DNA from: an uncultured Actinomycetes bacterium | Lineage (GTDB): Bacteria; Actinomycetota; Acidimicrobiia; IMCC26256; PALSA-555 | Assembly: GCA_937927875.1 (NCBI GenBank) | Contig: CALEYV010000091.1 | Span: forward strand, 1 to 45,494 | DNA length: 45,494 bases | Direction of reading: 5' to 3' | Shown: positions 8,757-18,921 of the stretch, one piece after another | Numbering within the stretch: position 1 is the first letter of the stretch | How the letters are laid out: every line of letters begins with the position of its first letter | The notes under the pieces: model-generated | What the model saw: only the letters and a program-made list of their open reading frames with translations | Told to the model about the DNA's origin: nothing | Databases searched by the model: none | Translations under genes and position numbers: made by a program

Positions 8757-9146
8757 CTACGACGCTTGTTCGCCGCTCTCCTCGGGGACCGCGGCCAGCG
8801 TCGTGGAGACGATGCGGTTGCGCGCGTCGACGTGGACGACGTTCGGCTCGTAGCGCGCCAGCTCCGCCTCGTCGTACGTCGCGTAGCTGATGACGATGAC
8901 GCGGTCGCCGGTGTGGACGAGTCGCGCCGCGGCCCCGTTCAGGACGACGTCACCGGGGCCGCCGCGGATGGCGTAGGTCTCGAACCGGGCGCCATTGTCG
9001 AGGTCGAGGACGTGCACCTGCTCGTGCTCGAGGATGTCGGCCGCCGTCATGAGCGCGGGGTCGAGCGTGATCGACCCCACGTAGTTGAGGTCGGCACCGG
9101 TCACGGTCGCCCGGTGGATCTTCGACTTCATCATGGTGCGCTGCAT
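8757..9146 (-). CDS. panD: Aspartate 1-decarboxylase proenzyme
   Basis: A 129-residue PanD, which makes beta-alanine for pantothenate. The protein cleaves itself between Gly24 and Ser25, visible here as LNYVGSITLD, and the new N-terminal Ser25 becomes the catalytic pyruvoyl group. Other family features are KSKIHRATVTGADL, VHVLDLDNGARFETY, and the turnover region GAAARLVHTGDRVIVISYA. The ATG at 9146 places the cleavage site at exactly the standard residue number and shares one base with the panC stop. Confidence 0.96.
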   Translation of the reverse strand: MQRTMMKSKIHRATVTGADLNYVGSITLDPALMTAADILEHEQVHVLDLDNGARFETYAIRGGPGDVVLNGAAARLVHTGDRVIVISYATYDEAELARYEPNVVHVDARNRIVSTTLAAVPEESGEQAS

Positions 9147-10048
9147 CAGGCGCGCTGCTCCTCCGCGACGACGCCGAGGTCGGTGTCGACCCCGGCGGTG
9201 GTCGCCGTGATGTGAAGGTTGTCGATGAGGTGGGTGGGGCCGACGTACGCGGCCACGGCCAGGAAGAGGTCGCCGTCGACCTGGGTCACCGGCTCGACGG
9301 TCGACGCGTCGACGAGCTCGGCGTAGTCGAGCCGGACGCCGGGCTCGGCCTGGATCGTCCGCGCCGTCCGCTCGCTGAGCGCGGCGGCGTCGCGCTCGCC
9401 GGCCTGCACCGCCTCGGCGGCCTCGCCCAGGGCGCGGTGCAGCACGGTGGCGGCCCGGCGCTGGTCGGCATCGAGGTAGGTGTTGCGGCTCGAGCGCGCG
9501 AGCCCGTCGGGGTCGCGGACGAGCGGGCAGCCGACGACGGTCACCGGCAGGTTGAGGTCGGCGGCCAGTCGCCGCACCACGGCCAGCTGCTGGGCGTCCT
9601 TGCGACCGAAGTAGGCGGTGCAGGCGCCGACGATCGAAAACAGCTTCGTGACCACCGTCGCCACGCCGTCGAAGTGGGTGGGGCGGCTGGCGCCGCACAG
9701 GCGTGCGGTGAGCCCATCGACGTGCACGGTCGTGCGGGGCGCCGTGGCCGGGTACATGGCGTCGACGTTCGGCGCGAAGAGCACGTCGACGCCCTCCGCC
9801 GCCGCCACCGCGGCGTCGCCGGCCAGGTCGCGCGGGTAGGCCTCGAGGTCCTCGTCGGGCCCGAACTGGGTGGGGTTCACGAACAGGCTCACGACGACGA
9901 GGTCGGCGTCGGCGCGCGCCGCCCGCATGAGCGAGCGGTGCCCCTCGTGGAAGCCGCCCATCGTCGGCACCAGCGCGACCGTCCGGCCGGCGCGGCGGGC
10001 GTCGTCGCAGCAGCGCCGGACGTCGTCGACGTCATGGAGCGTGATCAC
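9146..10048 (-). CDS. panC: Pantothenate synthetase
   Basis: A 300-residue ligase that joins pantoate and beta-alanine using ATP. The nucleotidyltransferase signature is PTMGGFHEGHRSLM (an HxGH-type motif), followed by SLFVNPTQFGPDEDLEAYPR, the pantoate-binding THFDGVATVVTKLF, YFGRKDAQQL, and SSRNTYL in place of the KMSKS motif. The length is standard. It starts with GTG at 10048, overlapping the DUF2520 gene by GTGA, and is followed without a gap by panD, so the enzymes making and using beta-alanine are co-translated. Confidence 0.96.
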   Translation of the reverse strand: MITLHDVDDVRRCCDDARRAGRTVALVPTMGGFHEGHRSLMRAARADADLVVVSLFVNPTQFGPDEDLEAYPRDLAGDAAVAAAEGVDVLFAPNVDAMYPATAPRTTVHVDGLTARLCGASRPTHFDGVATVVTKLFSIVGACTAYFGRKDAQQLAVVRRLAADLNLPVTVVGCPLVRDPDGLARSSRNTYLDADQRRAATVLHRALGEAAEAVQAGERDAAALSERTARTIQAEPGVRLDYAELVDASTVEPVTQVDGDLFLAVAAYVGPTHLIDNLHITATTAGVDTDLGVVAEEQRA

Positions 10049-10860
10049 GCCAGCACCTGCCGCAGCGGCGGCTCGTCACGGCCGGCGAGCCGGCGGGCCG
10101 CCTCGGCGAGGGCGCGGTAGGTGCGCTGCTCGTCGTCGTCGATGGCGTCGAGGTGGCGGGCGACCGTGTCGACGTCACCGCGCGCGACCGGGCCCGTGAG
10201 CGCGGCCGTCGGGCCGTCGGCGAACGCGTTGGCGACGCTGCGGCGAACGAGGGGCTCGAAGGCCTCGAAGGGGATTCCCGCCTGGACCGCCAGCCGCTCG
10301 ACCTGCCCGAGCAGCGCGACGACGTGGTTCGACGCCACCGCGGCCGCGGCGTGGTAGGTGGCGCGTCGGTCGGGCGCGATCGCGAACGGCCGCAGGCCGA
10401 GGGCGCGGGCGAGGTGCCGGACCGCGGGCGGACCCGCGACCGCGGCCCACGACCCGTCGAGCGCGGCCGCGTCGCCGGTCAGCGTCTGGAGGGGGTGGAG
10501 CGCACCGAGCGCGACGTCGTCGCGTGCGACGGCGATCGGCGCCAGCGCGTCGACGCCGCGCGACCCGGCGAGGTGCACGACGAGCGCGCCCGGCCGCAGC
10601 CCGCTCGCCAGCTCGGTCGCGACCGCGCTGATGGCCGCGTCGGGCGTGGCGACGACGACGAGGTCGGCGTCCCGCCCGGCCTCCCCGACGGCGACGGCCG
10701 GCGCGTCGAGTCGGCGGGCGGCGGCGGGCACCGACGGCGAGCCGGCGCGGCCGGTGACGGCCACGCAGCGGTAGCCGGCCGCGACGAGCGCGTCGGCGAT
10801 CGTGGTGCCGGCCCGGCCCGGCCCGACAAGGGCGAAGCCTCGTCGTGTGGTCTCGTGCAT
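10045..10860 (-). CDS. Rossmann-like and DUF2520 domain protein (ketopantoate-reductase-like)
   Basis: A 271-residue protein with an N-terminal NAD(P)-binding Rossmann fold (FALVGPGRAGTTIADAL, then DLVVVATPDAAI) and a C-terminal helical DUF2520 domain containing GALHPLQTLTG and YHAAAAVASNHVVALL. Homologues sit beside panC in many actinobacteria (for example Rv3603c in M. tuberculosis). The architecture resembles ketopantoate reductase, so it may supply pantoate to PanC. That role is inference from fold and operon position. The ATG at 10860 is 42 nt after the folK stop, so read-through from the folate genes is likely. Confidence 0.9.
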   Translation of the reverse strand: MHETTRRGFALVGPGRAGTTIADALVAAGYRCVAVTGRAGSPSVPAAARRLDAPAVAVGEAGRDADLVVVATPDAAISAVATELASGLRPGALVVHLAGSRGVDALAPIAVARDDVALGALHPLQTLTGDAAALDGSWAAVAGPPAVRHLARALGLRPFAIAPDRRATYHAAAAVASNHVVALLGQVERLAVQAGIPFEAFEPLVRRSVANAFADGPTAALTGPVARGDVDTVARHLDAIDDDEQRTYRALAEAARRLAGRDEPPLRQVLA

Positions 10861-10902
10861 CTGACCTCTCGATCCAGCCCCCGTGCGGGGTGCCGGTCGA
10901 AC

Positions 10903-11382
10903 TCAGGGCAGCTCCAACACTAATTCGGTTCGGCGCACGCCGGGCCAGCCGCCGGGTGGGGCGGGCCCGGCGGCGTCGGCATCGAGGTCCCGGAGGGGCG
11001 CGAGCACGAAGCCCCGCTCGTGCATCCGGGGGTGCGGGACGACGAGGTCGGGCTCGTCGACTCGCTCCTCGCCGACGAGGAGCACGTCGACGTCGATGGT
11101 CCGAGGCCCGAACCGCTCGGCCCGGACCCGATGGGCGTCTCCCTCGAGGCGCTGCGCGATCTCGAGGAGCTCCCGGGGGCTGAGCGCGGTGTCCAGGGCC
11201 ACGACCGCGTTCAGGTAGTCGGGCTGGGGCGGCCCGCCCACCGGTGCGGTCTCGTAGACCGGGGAGACGTCGACGACCGCGGCGCCGCGGGCGTCGTGGA
11301 GCCCGCGCACGGCGGCCCGCAGGTGCGCGAGGCGATCCCCGAGGTTCGACCCGATCCCGAGGTAGGCGCGGCGCGCCGTCAC
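10903..11382 (-). CDS. folK: 6-hydroxymethyl-7,8-dihydropterin pyrophosphokinase
   Basis: A 159-residue HPPK that transfers pyrophosphate from ATP to hydroxymethyldihydropterin in folate synthesis. It has the N-terminal AYLGIGSNLGDRLAHL, SPVYETAPVGGPPQPDYLNAVV, and the signature FGPRTIDVDVLL with the Mg-binding D-x-D, then VVPHPRMHERGFVLAPL. The length is normal. The GTG at 11382 overlaps the folB stop as GTGA; reading further upstream gives a shadow of folB. It follows folB as in mycobacteria. Confidence 0.96.
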   Translation of the reverse strand: MTARRAYLGIGSNLGDRLAHLRAAVRGLHDARGAAVVDVSPVYETAPVGGPPQPDYLNAVVALDTALSPRELLEIAQRLEGDAHRVRAERFGPRTIDVDVLLVGEERVDEPDLVVPHPRMHERGFVLAPLRDLDADAAGPAPPGGWPGVRRTELVLELP

Positions 11383-11729
11383 CGCTCGATGCGCACTGCC
11401 ACGTGCTCGACCATCGCCCGCACCGGCGGGTGCAGCTTGCGGACCGTGACCGTGACACCGAGCACCCGCTCGTCGACCGTGCAGACCTCGGCGATCCGCG
11501 TGGCCAGCCGCTCGAGGAGCTGGTAGCGCTCGGACCGCACGACCCGGCTCACGGACTCGGCGACCGCCGAGTAGTCGACGGTGTGCTCGAGGGCGTCGCT
11601 CTCCCCGGCCCGGGACGCGTCGACGCTGAGCTCGATGTCGACCTCGAACGGCTGGGGCCGGGTCTGCTCCTCGGCGAGCACGCCGTGCACACCCAGCTCC
11701 CGGAGCCCAGCGATGATGATGCGGTCCAT
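11379..11729 (-). CDS. folB: Dihydroneopterin aldolase
   Basis: A 116-residue FolB, which cleaves dihydroneopterin to hydroxymethyldihydropterin and glycolaldehyde. The family pattern is clear: MDRIIIAGLRELGVHGVLAEE with the active-site Glu region, PFEVDIELSVD, DYSAVAE, LLERLATRIAEVC, and the catalytic lysine in VTVRKLHPP. The length is normal. The ATG at 11729 lies 3 nt downstream of the phosphatase-like gene stop. It feeds FolK directly. Confidence 0.95.
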   Translation of the reverse strand: MDRIIIAGLRELGVHGVLAEEQTRPQPFEVDIELSVDASRAGESDALEHTVDYSAVAESVSRVVRSERYQLLERLATRIAEVCTVDERVLGVTVTVRKLHPPVRAMVEHVAVRIER

Positions 11730-11732
11730 GGC

Positions 11733-12260
11733 TCAGGTGCGAGCGGCCCCGGCGCCGGCGAGGCCCTCGTCGATGGTCGCCGCGACGATCTCGCGGCCCG
11801 GCGCGCCGAGCTGGCGGCCGGTGAGCTTCTCCATGAGCACGATGACGTGCGACCCGTCGTCCACCACGCCCGCATAGAGGAGGTAGCCGGCGAGGACGCC
11901 GAGGAGGCGCTCGCCGAACTCCTCGTGGTGGATGAGCACCCGCTCGGCCGGGTCGTCCAGCCACTGCTTCAGCGTCACGTAGATGACGGGCAGGTTCATC
12001 GACCACTCGTCGTGGCGCCCGAGCGGCAGGTGCTCGTAGGCGATCGCCGCCTCGTCGTAGGCGTGGAGGTTGTGGGGCGACTCGAGCAGCGACAGCACGT
12101 GCGTGAACCCGTTGCCGGCCAGCCAGATCAGCTCCTCCTGGCGCCGGACCTTGCGGTGGTTGCGCGCGAACCCGCCCGGGCGCTCGGACGCCGCCAGCCG
12201 GTCCTTGATCACCCACGTGAACCCGCGGGGCTCCAGGCCCTGCGCCCATCGACCGCGCAC
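11733..12260 (-). CDS. Protein tyrosine/dual-specificity phosphatase-like protein lacking the catalytic cysteine
   Basis: A 175-residue protein between folP and folB. From the GTG at 12260, which shares one base with the folP stop, it reads like a small PTP/DSP fold: GFTHVLSLLESPHN resembles the strand before the substrate loop, and VLIHHEEFGERLLGVLAGYLL lines up with the P-loop HCX5R and its following helix. At the Cys position there is His, so the loop is HHEEFGER. His and Arg spacing is kept but the nucleophile is gone, suggesting a non-catalytic phosphate-binding or regulatory protein. The family assignment is mine from pattern only. Its co-translation with fol genes is clear. Confidence 0.72.
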   Translation of the reverse strand: MRGRWAQGLEPRGFTWVIKDRLAASERPGGFARNHRKVRRQEELIWLAGNGFTHVLSLLESPHNLHAYDEAAIAYEHLPLGRHDEWSMNLPVIYVTLKQWLDDPAERVLIHHEEFGERLLGVLAGYLLYAGVVDDGSHVIVLMEKLTGRQLGAPGREIVAATIDEGLAGAGAART

Positions 12261-13102
12261 TACGCGGCCTCCCGCACCGCGGTGACGAGCGCGACCGCGT
12301 CGGCGGCCGGCCGGGCCGCGTGCACCCGCACCACCCGCGCCCCGTGGTCGATCGCCCACACGACGGTCGCCAGGGTGGCGTCGTCGCGCTGCTCGGGCGG
12401 CGGCTCGCCACCCCCGCCGGCGACCAGCGACCCGAGGAACCGCTTCCGGGACGCGCCGACGACGACCGGGACGCTGACCCGGTCGCAGAGCTCGTCCAGG
12501 CGGGCCAGGAGGGTCAGGTTGTGGTCGCGGGTCTTGCCGAACCCGATCCCGGGGTCGGCGGCGAGTGCGGCGTCGGGGATCCCGGCCCCCCGGGCGGCCT
12601 CGAGCCGGTCCACCAGGAAGTCGCCGACCTCGGTGAGGACGTCGTCGTACCGTGGGTCGTCCTGCATGGTGCGGGGCTCGCCGAGCATGTGCATCGCGAC
12701 GTACCCCGCGCCCCGGTCGGCGACCACCTCGAGGATCGACGGGTGCAGCCGGCCTGCGGTCACGTCGTTGACGATCACGGCGCCGGCGTCGAGGGCCGCG
12801 GCCGCAACCGCCGCCTTCGTGGTGTCCACGCTGATCGGCACCGAGGATTCGATGGCCAGCCGCTCGATGACGGGGACGACCCGGCGCCGCTCCTCGTGCT
12901 CGTCGACCGGCTCGGCACCGGGCCGGGTGGACTCACCGCCGACGTCGAGGATGGTGGCGCCGGCCGCGACCAGCCCGTGGGCGTGCGCCACGGCGGCCTC
13001 GGCGTCGAGGTAGCGGCCGCCGTCGGAGAACGAATCGGGCGTCACGTTCACGATGCCCATCACCGCAGGCTGCGCCCCGCAGACGCTCACCCAGGCGAAC
13101 AC
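12260..13102 (-). CDS. folP: Dihydropteroate synthase
   Basis: A TIM-barrel DHPS of about 280 residues that joins p-aminobenzoate to hydroxymethyldihydropterin diphosphate; the sulfonamide target. Signatures are VMGIVNVTPDSFSDGGRYLD with the Mg-binding Asn, ILDVGGESTRPGAEPV (pABA loop), ISVDTTKAAV, IVNDVTAG, MHMLGEPRTMQ, DPGIGFGKTRDHNL, VVGASRKRFLG, and VVRVHAARPA. The start is uncertain: GTG at 13102 is my choice, TTG at 13132 and GTG at 13090 are in frame, and none has a good Shine-Dalgarno. A 140-nt gap separates it from folE. Confidence 0.94.
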   Translation of the reverse strand: MFAWVSVCGAQPAVMGIVNVTPDSFSDGGRYLDAEAAVAHAHGLVAAGATILDVGGESTRPGAEPVDEHEERRRVVPVIERLAIESSVPISVDTTKAAVAAAALDAGAVIVNDVTAGRLHPSILEVVADRGAGYVAMHMLGEPRTMQDDPRYDDVLTEVGDFLVDRLEAARGAGIPDAALAADPGIGFGKTRDHNLTLLARLDELCDRVSVPVVVGASRKRFLGSLVAGGGGEPPPEQRDDATLATVVWAIDHGARVVRVHAARPAADAVALVTAVREAA

Positions 13103-13242
13103 GCGGCGGATGGTACCGGCGGCGGTCGCCAACCGCGGCGGGCGAGTCCGCGCTCGCGACCGTCACCGGGACGGCCTCCGCCACCAGCCAGCGGCCTCGC
13201 CGCTCCGAGCCGACCGACGGGCCGGGGCGCTACCCCCTCCCG

Positions 13243-13850
13243 CTAGAGGCGGTTGCCCTGGGCGGTGATGAGGCTCATCGCCTCGGCGCGGGTGGCGGCG
13301 TTGGACTTGAACAGGCCCCGGACCGCCGACGTGACGGTGAGCGCGCCCGGCTTCTTCACGCCGCGCATCGACATGCAGAGATGCTCGGCCTCGATCATCA
13401 CCAGCACCCCCTCCGGAGCCAGCACGTCCACGAGCGCGTCGGCGATCTGGGTCGTGAGCCGCTCCTGGACCTGGGGCCGGCGCCCGAAGCCCTCGACGAG
13501 GCGGGCGATCTTCGACAGCCCGGTGATCCGACCGTCGAGGCCGGGGATGTACGCGACGTGGGCGCGGCCGGCGAACGGGACCAGGTGGTGCTCGCAGGTC
13601 CCGTAGAGGGGGATGTCGCGCACGAGGACCATCTCGTCGTGGTCGGCCTCGAAGGTGACGGTCAGGTTCGAGGCCGGGTCCTCGTGGAGGCCCCGGAAGA
13701 TCTCGGCGTACATGCGCGCCACCCGGGTCGGGGTGCGCTGGAGGCCGTCCCGGTCGGGGTCCTCGCCGATCGCCTCGAGGATCTCGCGGACCGCCTTCTC
13801 GATCCGCAGCAGGTCGATCGGGGATTCGGGCTCGAGGGGGTCGATCTCGC

Positions 13851-13854
<4 letters not shown>
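13243..13854 (-). CDS. folE: GTP cyclohydrolase I
   Basis: A 203-residue GTP cyclohydrolase I, the first enzyme of folate synthesis, forming dihydroneopterin triphosphate. Zinc ligands are visible in LYGTCEHHLVPF (Cys, His) and EAEHLCMSMRGVKKPGA (second Cys). QRTPTRVARMYAEIF and GLSKIARLVEGFGRRPQVQERLT are the usual helices. It is therefore the zinc-dependent IA type. The GTG at 13854 overlaps the ftsH stop as GTGA. Confidence 0.97.
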
Positions 13855-15692
<1,838 letters not shown>

Positions 15693-15770
15693 GATCCAGG
15701 CCGGGGCGGAGCGTCGGAGCTTGCGCAGAGTCGCCCAGGCTACCGGCGGCCCTGGCTGGGCCGTCCCGGA

Positions 15771-16367
15771 CTACGTGGGCGCCGGCCCGAGGTACTGGTG
15801 GACCTGGGGGATGTTGCGGTAGCGCTCGTCGACGTCGAGCCCGTAGCCGACGACGAAGGCGGGCGGGATCCGGAAGCCGACGTACTTCAGGTCGAGCTCC
15901 GACTTCTGGAGCCCTTCCTTCAGGAGCAGCGCGCACACCGCCAGCGAGCGCGGACCGCGCGCCTTCAGGTTCTTGCGCAGGTACTGCAGGGTGAGCCCGG
16001 AGTCGACGATGTCCTCGACGATGAGCACGTCGCGGTCGGTGAGGTCCAGGTCGAGGTCCTTGATGATGCGCACCACGCCGCTGGTCCGGGTCGCCGACCC
16101 GTAGGACGACACCGCCATGAAGTCGAACTCGACCGGCAGCTCGATGGCGCGGGCGAGGTCGCTCATGAACATGCACGCGCCCTTGAGCACGCCGACGAGC
16201 AGCGGCGCCCGGTTCTCGTAGTCGGCGGTGATCTCCTTGCCCAGCTCGCGGATGCGCGCCTGCAGATCGTCCTCGCTGACGACGACCGGGCCGAGGTGGC
16301 GGTCGGCGGCGCCACTGCGAGGATCGGCGAAGACCCGGTCCTCGCCGCCGGGGGCGCCCGCGCTCAC
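15771..16367 (-). CDS. hpt: Hypoxanthine phosphoribosyltransferase
   Basis: A 198-residue type I phosphoribosyltransferase for purine salvage, converting hypoxanthine or guanine plus PRPP to IMP or GMP. The PRPP motif is VLIVEDIVDSGLTLQYL, preceded by the PLLVGVLKGACMFMSDL loop and the flexible-loop SSYGSATRTSG. FRIPPAFVVGYGLDVDERYRNIP completes the active site. It has about 25 extra hydrophilic N-terminal residues from the GTG at 16367, which overlaps the tilS stop by GTGA. tilS-hpt-ftsH order is common across bacteria. Confidence 0.95.
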   Translation of the reverse strand: MSAGAPGGEDRVFADPRSGAADRHLGPVVVSEDDLQARIRELGKEITADYENRAPLLVGVLKGACMFMSDLARAIELPVEFDFMAVSSYGSATRTSGVVRIIKDLDLDLTDRDVLIVEDIVDSGLTLQYLRKNLKARGPRSLAVCALLLKEGLQKSELDLKYVGFRIPPAFVVGYGLDVDERYRNIPQVHQYLGPAPT

Positions 16368-17278
16368 CTGTCGACGGTACCGCGGCCGACGCGCAGCTCA
16401 CCGCGATGCCGGTCGACCCGCCGCCCCCCGGCCACCTCGGTGGCGCGGCACGTCCCCGCCGCGACGGCGAGGACCCGCTCGACGTCGGCCAGCGACGGCG
16501 GCGGGGGCCCGAGCCAGCGCCGGACCGCCCGCCGGGCCAGCACCGGCGGCAGGGCGTCGAGCGCGTGCGCGTCGGCGGCGCCGTTGGCGGGCCAGGCGGC
16601 GCCGGCGAGCTCGTCGAGGTACTCGGACTCGGCCCGGAGCAGCTCGGCCTGGCGGGCGAGGACCGGGACGAGGTCGCGCTCGGACCCCGCGCTCAGCAGC
16701 GGGAGCACCTCACCCCGGATCCAGTTGCGGCGCAGCCTCGTGTCGTCGTTCGTCGGGTCGTGGAGCGGGGCGACGCCGAGCGTCGCGCAGAGGGCCTCGG
16801 TCTCGGCCCGTCGGATGCCGAGCAGGGGACGGACGAGCGTCCCCCGCCGGACCGGCATGCCGCCGAGGCCGGCCGCGGCGCTGCCGCGGAGGAGGTTGAG
16901 CAGCACGGTCTCGGCTTGGTCGTCGGCGGTGTGACCGACGAGGGTCACCGCTGCGTCGCGACCGGTTCGAGCTCGCTCGAGCGCGGCGTAGCGGGCGTCG
17001 CGCGCCCGAGCCTCGAGGTTGGGCCCGGGCGAGACGCGGGCGGTCTCGGCGACGAACGCGACGCCGAGCTGGCGGGCCTGGTCGGCGACGACGCCGGCTT
17101 CGGTGTCGCTGCCGGCCCGGAGCCCGTGGTCGACGTGGACGGCCACCGGTTCGAGCCCCGCGTGCCGGGCGAGGTGCAGCAACGCGACCGAATCGGGGCC
17201 GCCGGAGCAGCCGACCGCGGCCGGCCGGTCATCGTCGGTGAGCCCGACGAGCCGGGGCGCCAGCTCCTCGAGCCGCAT
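16364..17278 (-). CDS. tilS: tRNA(Ile)-lysidine synthetase
   Basis: A 304-residue PP-loop ATPase that changes C34 of tRNA-Ile(CAU) to lysidine so that it reads AUA. The nucleotide loop is VGCSGGPDSVALLHL, followed by AVHVDHGLR, VGHTADDQAETVLLNLLRG, and LRRNWIRGEVLPLL. The protein is short like other actinobacterial TilS and lacks the extended C-terminal domains of the E. coli enzyme. The ATG at 17278 is 1 nt after the metalloprotease stop. Confidence 0.95.
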   Translation of the reverse strand: MRLEELAPRLVGLTDDDRPAAVGCSGGPDSVALLHLARHAGLEPVAVHVDHGLRAGSDTEAGVVADQARQLGVAFVAETARVSPGPNLEARARDARYAALERARTGRDAAVTLVGHTADDQAETVLLNLLRGSAAAGLGGMPVRRGTLVRPLLGIRRAETEALCATLGVAPLHDPTNDDTRLRRNWIRGEVLPLLSAGSERDLVPVLARQAELLRAESEYLDELAGAAWPANGAADAHALDALPPVLARRAVRRWLGPPPPSLADVERVLAVAAGTCRATEVAGGRRVDRHRGELRVGRGTVDR

Positions 17279-17279
17279 G

Positions 17280-18395
17280 TCAGGTCGCCGGCGCCGGCTC
17301 CCCGCGCTCGACCCGGGCCAGCCACGCCGAGGGCTGCGACAGCTCGTCGAGGGTGGGGAGGAACTCGGGGCCGCGCCAAGCGGGGTCGAGCGCGCGCGGC
17401 CCGCCCTCCCGCTCGACCGCCTCGACGAACTGCTCCCCGACCTCGTACTGACGCATCTTGGTGTCGAGGCCGAGCAGCCGGTAGAGGACGCCGGTCGCGC
17501 CGCTGGACCGGCGGCGCGCCCGGAGCACGCGCGCCATCCGGTCCTGGCCGGCGACGTGGACGCGCCCGAGCTCGTTCATCACCCGGTTGCCGTGCCCTTC
17601 GAGCACCGACATCAGGGCCTGGATCTCGCCGAGGACCCCGCGGTGCTCGGGGGTGGCGAGCAGTGCCACCAGCCCGCCGTCGTCGAGCGGGTTCCGGCCC
17701 TGCCGGATCTCGTCGAGGGCGTGCACCAGCGAGCGCGCGAGGGCCCGGGGGTCGGTGTCGACGAGCCCGAGGGCCCGCTCGACGAGGCCGAGGAAGTAGT
17801 CGCGCATCCACGGGACGCCACAGAACTGGGCCCGGTGCGTCACCTCGTGGATGGCCACCCAGAGCCGGAAGTCGCGGGGCCGGAACGCGAAGCGCTTCTC
17901 GAGCCCGAGCACGTTCGGGCCGACGTAGTAGACGGCGTCACCGGATCCGATGGCCGCGTCGGCGTCTTCGGGGACGAGCAGGTCGTACTGCCCGAGCACC
18001 CGCTGCGCGAACCAGCCGAGCAGGACCCCGAGCTCGGTCGCGGCGACCGAGCGGCCGATCGGGGCGATCGGGCTGCGCGCCATGCGCTCGCCCATCCGCT
18101 CGGTGAGCGGCCCGAGCAGCCGTCGCATCGAGCTGACGTTGACGTCGACCCACCCCGCTCGGTCGAGCACGGCCGCGGTGGCGCGGCCCGGCGCCTGCAG
18201 ACCCGTGTGCGCGGCGACCAGCGTCTCCGCCTCGCCGGTCACCGCGGCGAAGTCGTTGGCGAGCGACTCGGCCAGGTACGAGTCGGCGAGCGACGCCCGA
18301 CCGGCGACGCGCCGTGCCACCCGCGAGGCGAGCGCCCAGTCGACCGGGTCCGGTGCCACCGGCCGGTCCGTGCTGATGGGCGCGGTGGCGGTCAA
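17280..18395 (-). CDS. Zinc-dependent metalloprotease, DUF2342 type (coenzyme F420 biosynthesis-associated)
   Basis: A 371-residue predicted zinc metalloprotease of the actinobacterial DUF2342 family. The motif HEVTHR (His183, Glu184, His187) gives HExxH, and downstream are GVLGEIQALMSVLEGHGNRVMNE and KMRQYEVGEQFVEAVER, the family's conserved end. Its targets are unknown. The same gene lies next to tilS in M. tuberculosis (Rv3626c). I use the TTG at 18395, which overlaps the preceding stop as TTGA; translation further upstream is a shadow of the small membrane protein. Confidence 0.9.
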   Translation of the reverse strand: MTATAPISTDRPVAPDPVDWALASRVARRVAGRASLADSYLAESLANDFAAVTGEAETLVAAHTGLQAPGRATAAVLDRAGWVDVNVSSMRRLLGPLTERMGERMARSPIAPIGRSVAATELGVLLGWFAQRVLGQYDLLVPEDADAAIGSGDAVYYVGPNVLGLEKRFAFRPRDFRLWVAIHEVTHRAQFCGVPWMRDYFLGLVERALGLVDTDPRALARSLVHALDEIRQGRNPLDDGGLVALLATPEHRGVLGEIQALMSVLEGHGNRVMNELGRVHVAGQDRMARVLRARRRSSGATGVLYRLLGLDTKMRQYEVGEQFVEAVEREGGPRALDPAWRGPEFLPTLDELSQPSAWLARVERGEPAPAT

Positions 18396-18628
18396 TCTCT
18401 GACCTTGCGACCCCGGTACTTCGGGAAGAGGACCTTGGCGATGTAGCCGCCCCACAGGGCGACGATCATGAGCACCGCCGAGACGCCGAGGATGGGGGCG
18501 AGCCACCAGAACCACTGGTATTGCTGGTTGGCGACCACGGGCGTCGTCGCGCCGGCGGGCGCCGCCGCGGCGAGCACGCCGACGATGGCCAGTGCTGCGG
18601 CTCGGGCAACGCGCATGCCCGCCATCAT
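18392..18628 (-). CDS. Small secreted or membrane protein with one or two hydrophobic segments
   Basis: A 78-residue protein of unknown function. The N-terminus (ARAAALAIVGVLAAAAPAGA) looks like a signal peptide with an AxA-type site. A short extracytoplasmic piece with QYQWFWWLAPI leads into a second hydrophobic segment (LGVSAVLMIVALWGGYIAKV) and a basic tail, KYRGRKVRD. ATG codons at 18628, 18625 and 18616 are all possible. It lies between the anti-sigma factor (10 nt upstream) and the metalloprotease (TTGA overlap), so it is expressed with them. I do not recognise the family. Confidence 0.7.
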   Translation of the reverse strand: MMAGMRVARAAALAIVGVLAAAAPAGATTPVVANQQYQWFWWLAPILGVSAVLMIVALWGGYIAKVLFPKYRGRKVRD

Positions 18629-18638
18629 ACGGGCGGGG

Positions 18639-18875
18639 TCAGTGCTCCTCGTCGGCAGGAAGTCCGAGCGCATCGGCGACGCGGCGCCTGAGGTCGGGGG
18701 GAACCTGGTCGCGGCAGCGGGATGCGATGACCTGGCGCAGCTCGATCTCGAAGTCGTACCCGCCGGCGCAGGGCGGGCAGCGATCGAGGTGCCGGGTGAT
18801 GACCCACCGCCGCCAGACGGTGAGCTCACCGTCGAGGTAGTGGTACATGCGGTGGTACGCCTTCTCGCAGTCCAT
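18639..18875 (-). CDS. Zinc-binding anti-sigma factor (RsrA/RshA type)
   Basis: A 78-residue ZAS-family anti-sigma factor. The motif HLDRCPPC is a precise HxxxCxxC, and Cys3 near the N-terminus (MDCEKAY) could complete the zinc site, as in RsrA. In characterised members, oxidation of these cysteines releases the sigma factor and switches on thiol-stress genes. The location 46 nt downstream of a SigR-like gene makes it the likely partner. The length is close to that of RshA. Confidence 0.9.
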   Translation of the reverse strand: MDCEKAYHRMYHYLDGELTVWRRWVITRHLDRCPPCAGGYDFEIELRQVIASRCRDQVPPDLRRRVADALGLPADEEH

Positions 18876-18921
18876 CCTCGACTAGTCCTCGGTTCCCCCT
18901 GCGTGGCTTCCTAGACCGGGC

